A stretch of 46,166 bases of DNA from Nostoc sp. CCCryo 231-06 (GTDB lineage: Bacteria > Cyanobacteriota > Cyanobacteriia > Cyanobacteriales > Nostocaceae). The stretch is from NCBI GenBank assembly GCA_023522315.1, contig JAHCSU010000240.1, positions 1-46,166 on the forward strand, read 5' to 3'. Position numbers and translations under genes: made by a program. Numbering within the stretch: the stretch's first letter is position 1; each line of letters starts with the position of its first letter. Of this stretch, positions 45,101 through 46,166 are shown in pieces. The notes below the pieces were generated by a model. That model was not told the DNA's origin, did no database searches, and saw nothing but the letters and a program-made list of their open reading frames with translations.

Positions 45101-45971
45101 TGATTTGTACATATTGCCTATTCATACCCTTTTCCATCTTTCTTCCCCATCGCCGGAAGAGTTACCGAATGTGGAGTCAAATTTCACCGTTACCTATCTC
45201 CCTAGTGCCCAAATAGGTTTATCAATAAGAACTGAAGATATCTGGCAGTGGCAAAATCAATTATTGCTCAGTGTTGAACATCCTGACAATACAGGTTATC
45301 CCACAATGAAATTTGCCAAACTTGAGTCTGAAGTTGTTAGCCAGATGTTCAATAATATCCAACGAATTCAGGGGTCAGAAGCTACAAAAAATATTGTTGA
45401 AAACGCCTTATTTGATAATTATAACATCTTTCATTTTACTGGTCATGTGACTAATAATTTAATTGAACCCAAAAAGTCAGTATTAGCATTAGCAGGTGAA
45501 GACCAACTTACTCTAGATGAAATCTGCCAACAAAATCTAGGAAGTTACAATCTTATTACTCTATCTGCTTGTGAAAATTTAAGTACTAGCAACCACACTA
45601 TCAGCAGCGAATATGTGAGTTTAGTGACTGGTTTTGTGAGTCAGGGCGTTCCTCATGTAGTGAGTACTCTCTGGAGTGTAGAATCTTCAGCTAGTGCCTT
45701 GGTAATGATAGAGTTTTACCGACGATTGCAGCCCAATAAATCAGCAGTTACTGCCTTAGCTGAAGCAACCCGATGGTTGAAAGAACTAACTGCTGGAGAA
45801 TTGACAAGATGGTATGAAGATGTCTTGAATAATCTGCATCCTGAAGAATTACGAATTCAAACTTATTTAGCGACGCAACTATATAGAAATAGTAAAATGG
45901 CATCAGATAAAAATCTTTATAATCATCCTTACTACTGGGGAGCATTCACGATTACAGGTAAGCCAAATTAA
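42132..45971 (+). CDS. TPR-CHAT caspase-like protease
   Basis: 1279 residues starting at GTG (or the ATG at 42141). Order: amphipathic basic N-terminus; a module shared with the previous gene (about 40-135); three near-copies of ELIRNLGEQLWEYDEPDV (about 145-225); an acidic linker; LDELWVRLDQSTNLVQQLASNLAVQ (about 335-360, shared); about eight 34-residue TPRs (372-655, WYNRGIALDNLGR... type); a helical link; and a CHAT domain (about 1000-1279). Catalytic residues are His1105 in FHFTGH and Cys1147 in LSACEN, followed by GVPHVVSTLWSVESSAS. CHAT proteases are caspase/separase relatives, some acting in anti-phage cell death. The target is not in view. Confidence 0.92.
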   Translation: MWQMLRRISQSLRRFLKRLIESKQASSLKGARGHNLVEMLPELTNADLEQLFIQLLEGVHQARGRQWALRYLQRVENRIPAERWVDWLVMFGESLLASPAPNPLLATKMVQLGELGVGRIGDVAYDIGIRLMQNLSTQIEDLEITPGEELIRNLGEQLWEYDEADVIESTPGQELIRNLGEQLWEYDEPDVVEITTDEEIIPTSPGQELIRSLGEQLWEYDVPDVEPITSAPENASFEQTFTENLEELVLEYEREDAQTTIPENFPLPAAEDSITSLAQLRFDDHEEVVQSTTGANLLSTRQRTELTTSPSVETWDNSLTNLEPNVANTLDELWVRLDQSTNLVQQLASNLAVQSSNSPGIIERHSDDPVTQAQGWFYQGLSQAKTGDLLGAIASYDQAIALQPEFSEYWFNRGLTLFHLERFDEAIASYETAIQLKPDFYKAWYNRGGTLGELGYFEEAIASFDKAIEIKPDYQEAWSSKGLALLKLGWLPEAISSYDQALHLEPEDQENWYHRGIALAVGEQFAEAIISYDKALEINPEYHEVWIDRGVVLFNLGRWSEAIASWDKALSVQSDFYLAWYNRGIALDNLGRRQEAIASYQQTIAIKPDFHLAWYNQAVALFYLEQFVEAIACYDKALQIKQDYWEAWIGRGTAIGNLVNAEALLMSSSITAINPALRQGGYEGKLASYEEGLKHLRTDTHPEGWGRLHFAIANTYYDQGKKNTNPRDYWRKAASEYHQSLLTLTLEYFPQLHLEVLQSLSKVLMGLGQTTQVQELLQRGTDLLQQLLSEETRSDESKKQLALKFAGFDQLAVDLAVESGDLVEAWEIAEQGKNACLNWLLSGWNDNIYSPHYGAIQQLFNPTTAIIYWHISPVALHTFILKDQAPSPILLFTPMQDTGAIPLGEDAIRLNELPLPEAVQRLIEFESWLEDWHQQYLEYRSTAQDKESKSQHSWRVDMEQKLLQLYEILNISTIAQELEGITQLVLIPHRDLYILPIHTLFHLSSPSPEELPNVESNFTVTYLPSAQIGLSIRTEDIWQWQNQLLLSVEHPDNTGYPTMKFAKLESEVVSQMFNNIQRIQGSEATKNIVENALFDNYNIFHFTGHVTNNLIEPKKSVLALAGEDQLTLDEICQQNLGSYNLITLSACENLSTSNHTISSEYVSLVTGFVSQGVPHVVSTLWSVESSASALVMIEFYRRLQPNKSAVTALAEATRWLKELTAGELTRWYEDVLNNLHPEELRIQTYLATQLYRNSKMASDKNLYNHPYYWGAFTITGKPN

Positions 45972-46166
45972 TCTTTTGAAACTTAGTCAAAATAATTTAT
46001 AACGTCACGAGCATCCCAAATGTGTAAAAACATAATTAAAATGAGGCAGCAGATGAGAAAGTCTTCTCCTGCTAAACCTCATCTATGTTGAGAACCGTAG
46101 TTTTTGCCCTTACCCTAAATCCCTCTCCCTACTTGGGAGAGGGACAACTTTGCGGCTCCCCTTCTC
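45972..46166. other. Window end, with repeat
   Basis: No gene seen. 46121-46143 is a perfect 9-bp stem (CCCTCTCCC/GGGAGAGGG, 5-base loop) of the repeat family found inside the intein. Confidence 0.6.

Overview
The window looks like chromosomal DNA of a filamentous, probably nostocalean, cyanobacterium. The palindrome GCGATCGC (HIP1) recurs in genes and gaps. The gene set fits: a SecA with a cyanobacterial insert, a beta-monoglucosyldiacylglycerol synthase (galactolipid route), a DnaX interrupted by an intein, DUF1400 and DUF2301 proteins, and TPR-CHAT proteins. Gaps carry short tandem repeats of 7-9 bases and dispersed palindromes typical of these genomes. I saw no rRNA, tRNA, CRISPR array, transposase or prophage.

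Layout. 1-2500: a VapBC module, then a two-gene cassette of an OLD-like/AAA15 ATPase and a DUF3226-type TOPRIM protein, a defence-like pairing. 2700-12300: mostly minus-strand housekeeping genes (secA, a dihaem cytochrome c, moxR, ribF, an MBL-fold hydrolase, surE), broken by a decaying RelE-type module and a 520-base gap with RNA-like structure. 12700-14750: pheS, then BrnT/BrnA with brnT stopped at codon 2, and an Uma2 remnant. 14750-25840: chrA, a short RecQ, a TrmJ-like methyltransferase, a class A beta-lactamase-fold protein, dprA, a MAPEG protein, a LuxR-type regulator, a DUF1400-SGNH hydrolase, and a DUF2301/YdcF pair.

25840-29710 is a gene graveyard around one intact flavin-binding gene. 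It holds remnants of a TPR-like gene, a response regulator, a pentapeptide-repeat gene, gpmA (three in-frame stops), a lactate dehydrogenase without its NAD-binding N-terminus, and a nitroreductase C-terminus abutting it. 29800-38100 has a TspO-like protein, an unknown protein overlapping a membrane GTPase tail to tail, an RloA/RloB (AbiL-like) ATPase-TOPRIM pair, and mgdA.

38235-46166: dnaX carries a 186-residue mini-intein at the Walker B Asp-Glu/Cys-His site. The intein linker is itself encoded by a dispersed intergenic repeat. Then come two tandem paralogues sharing an N-terminal module and a similar promoter. The second adds about eight TPRs and a CHAT caspase-like protease domain. This pair is the best candidate for an undescribed system; its biological role is inference.
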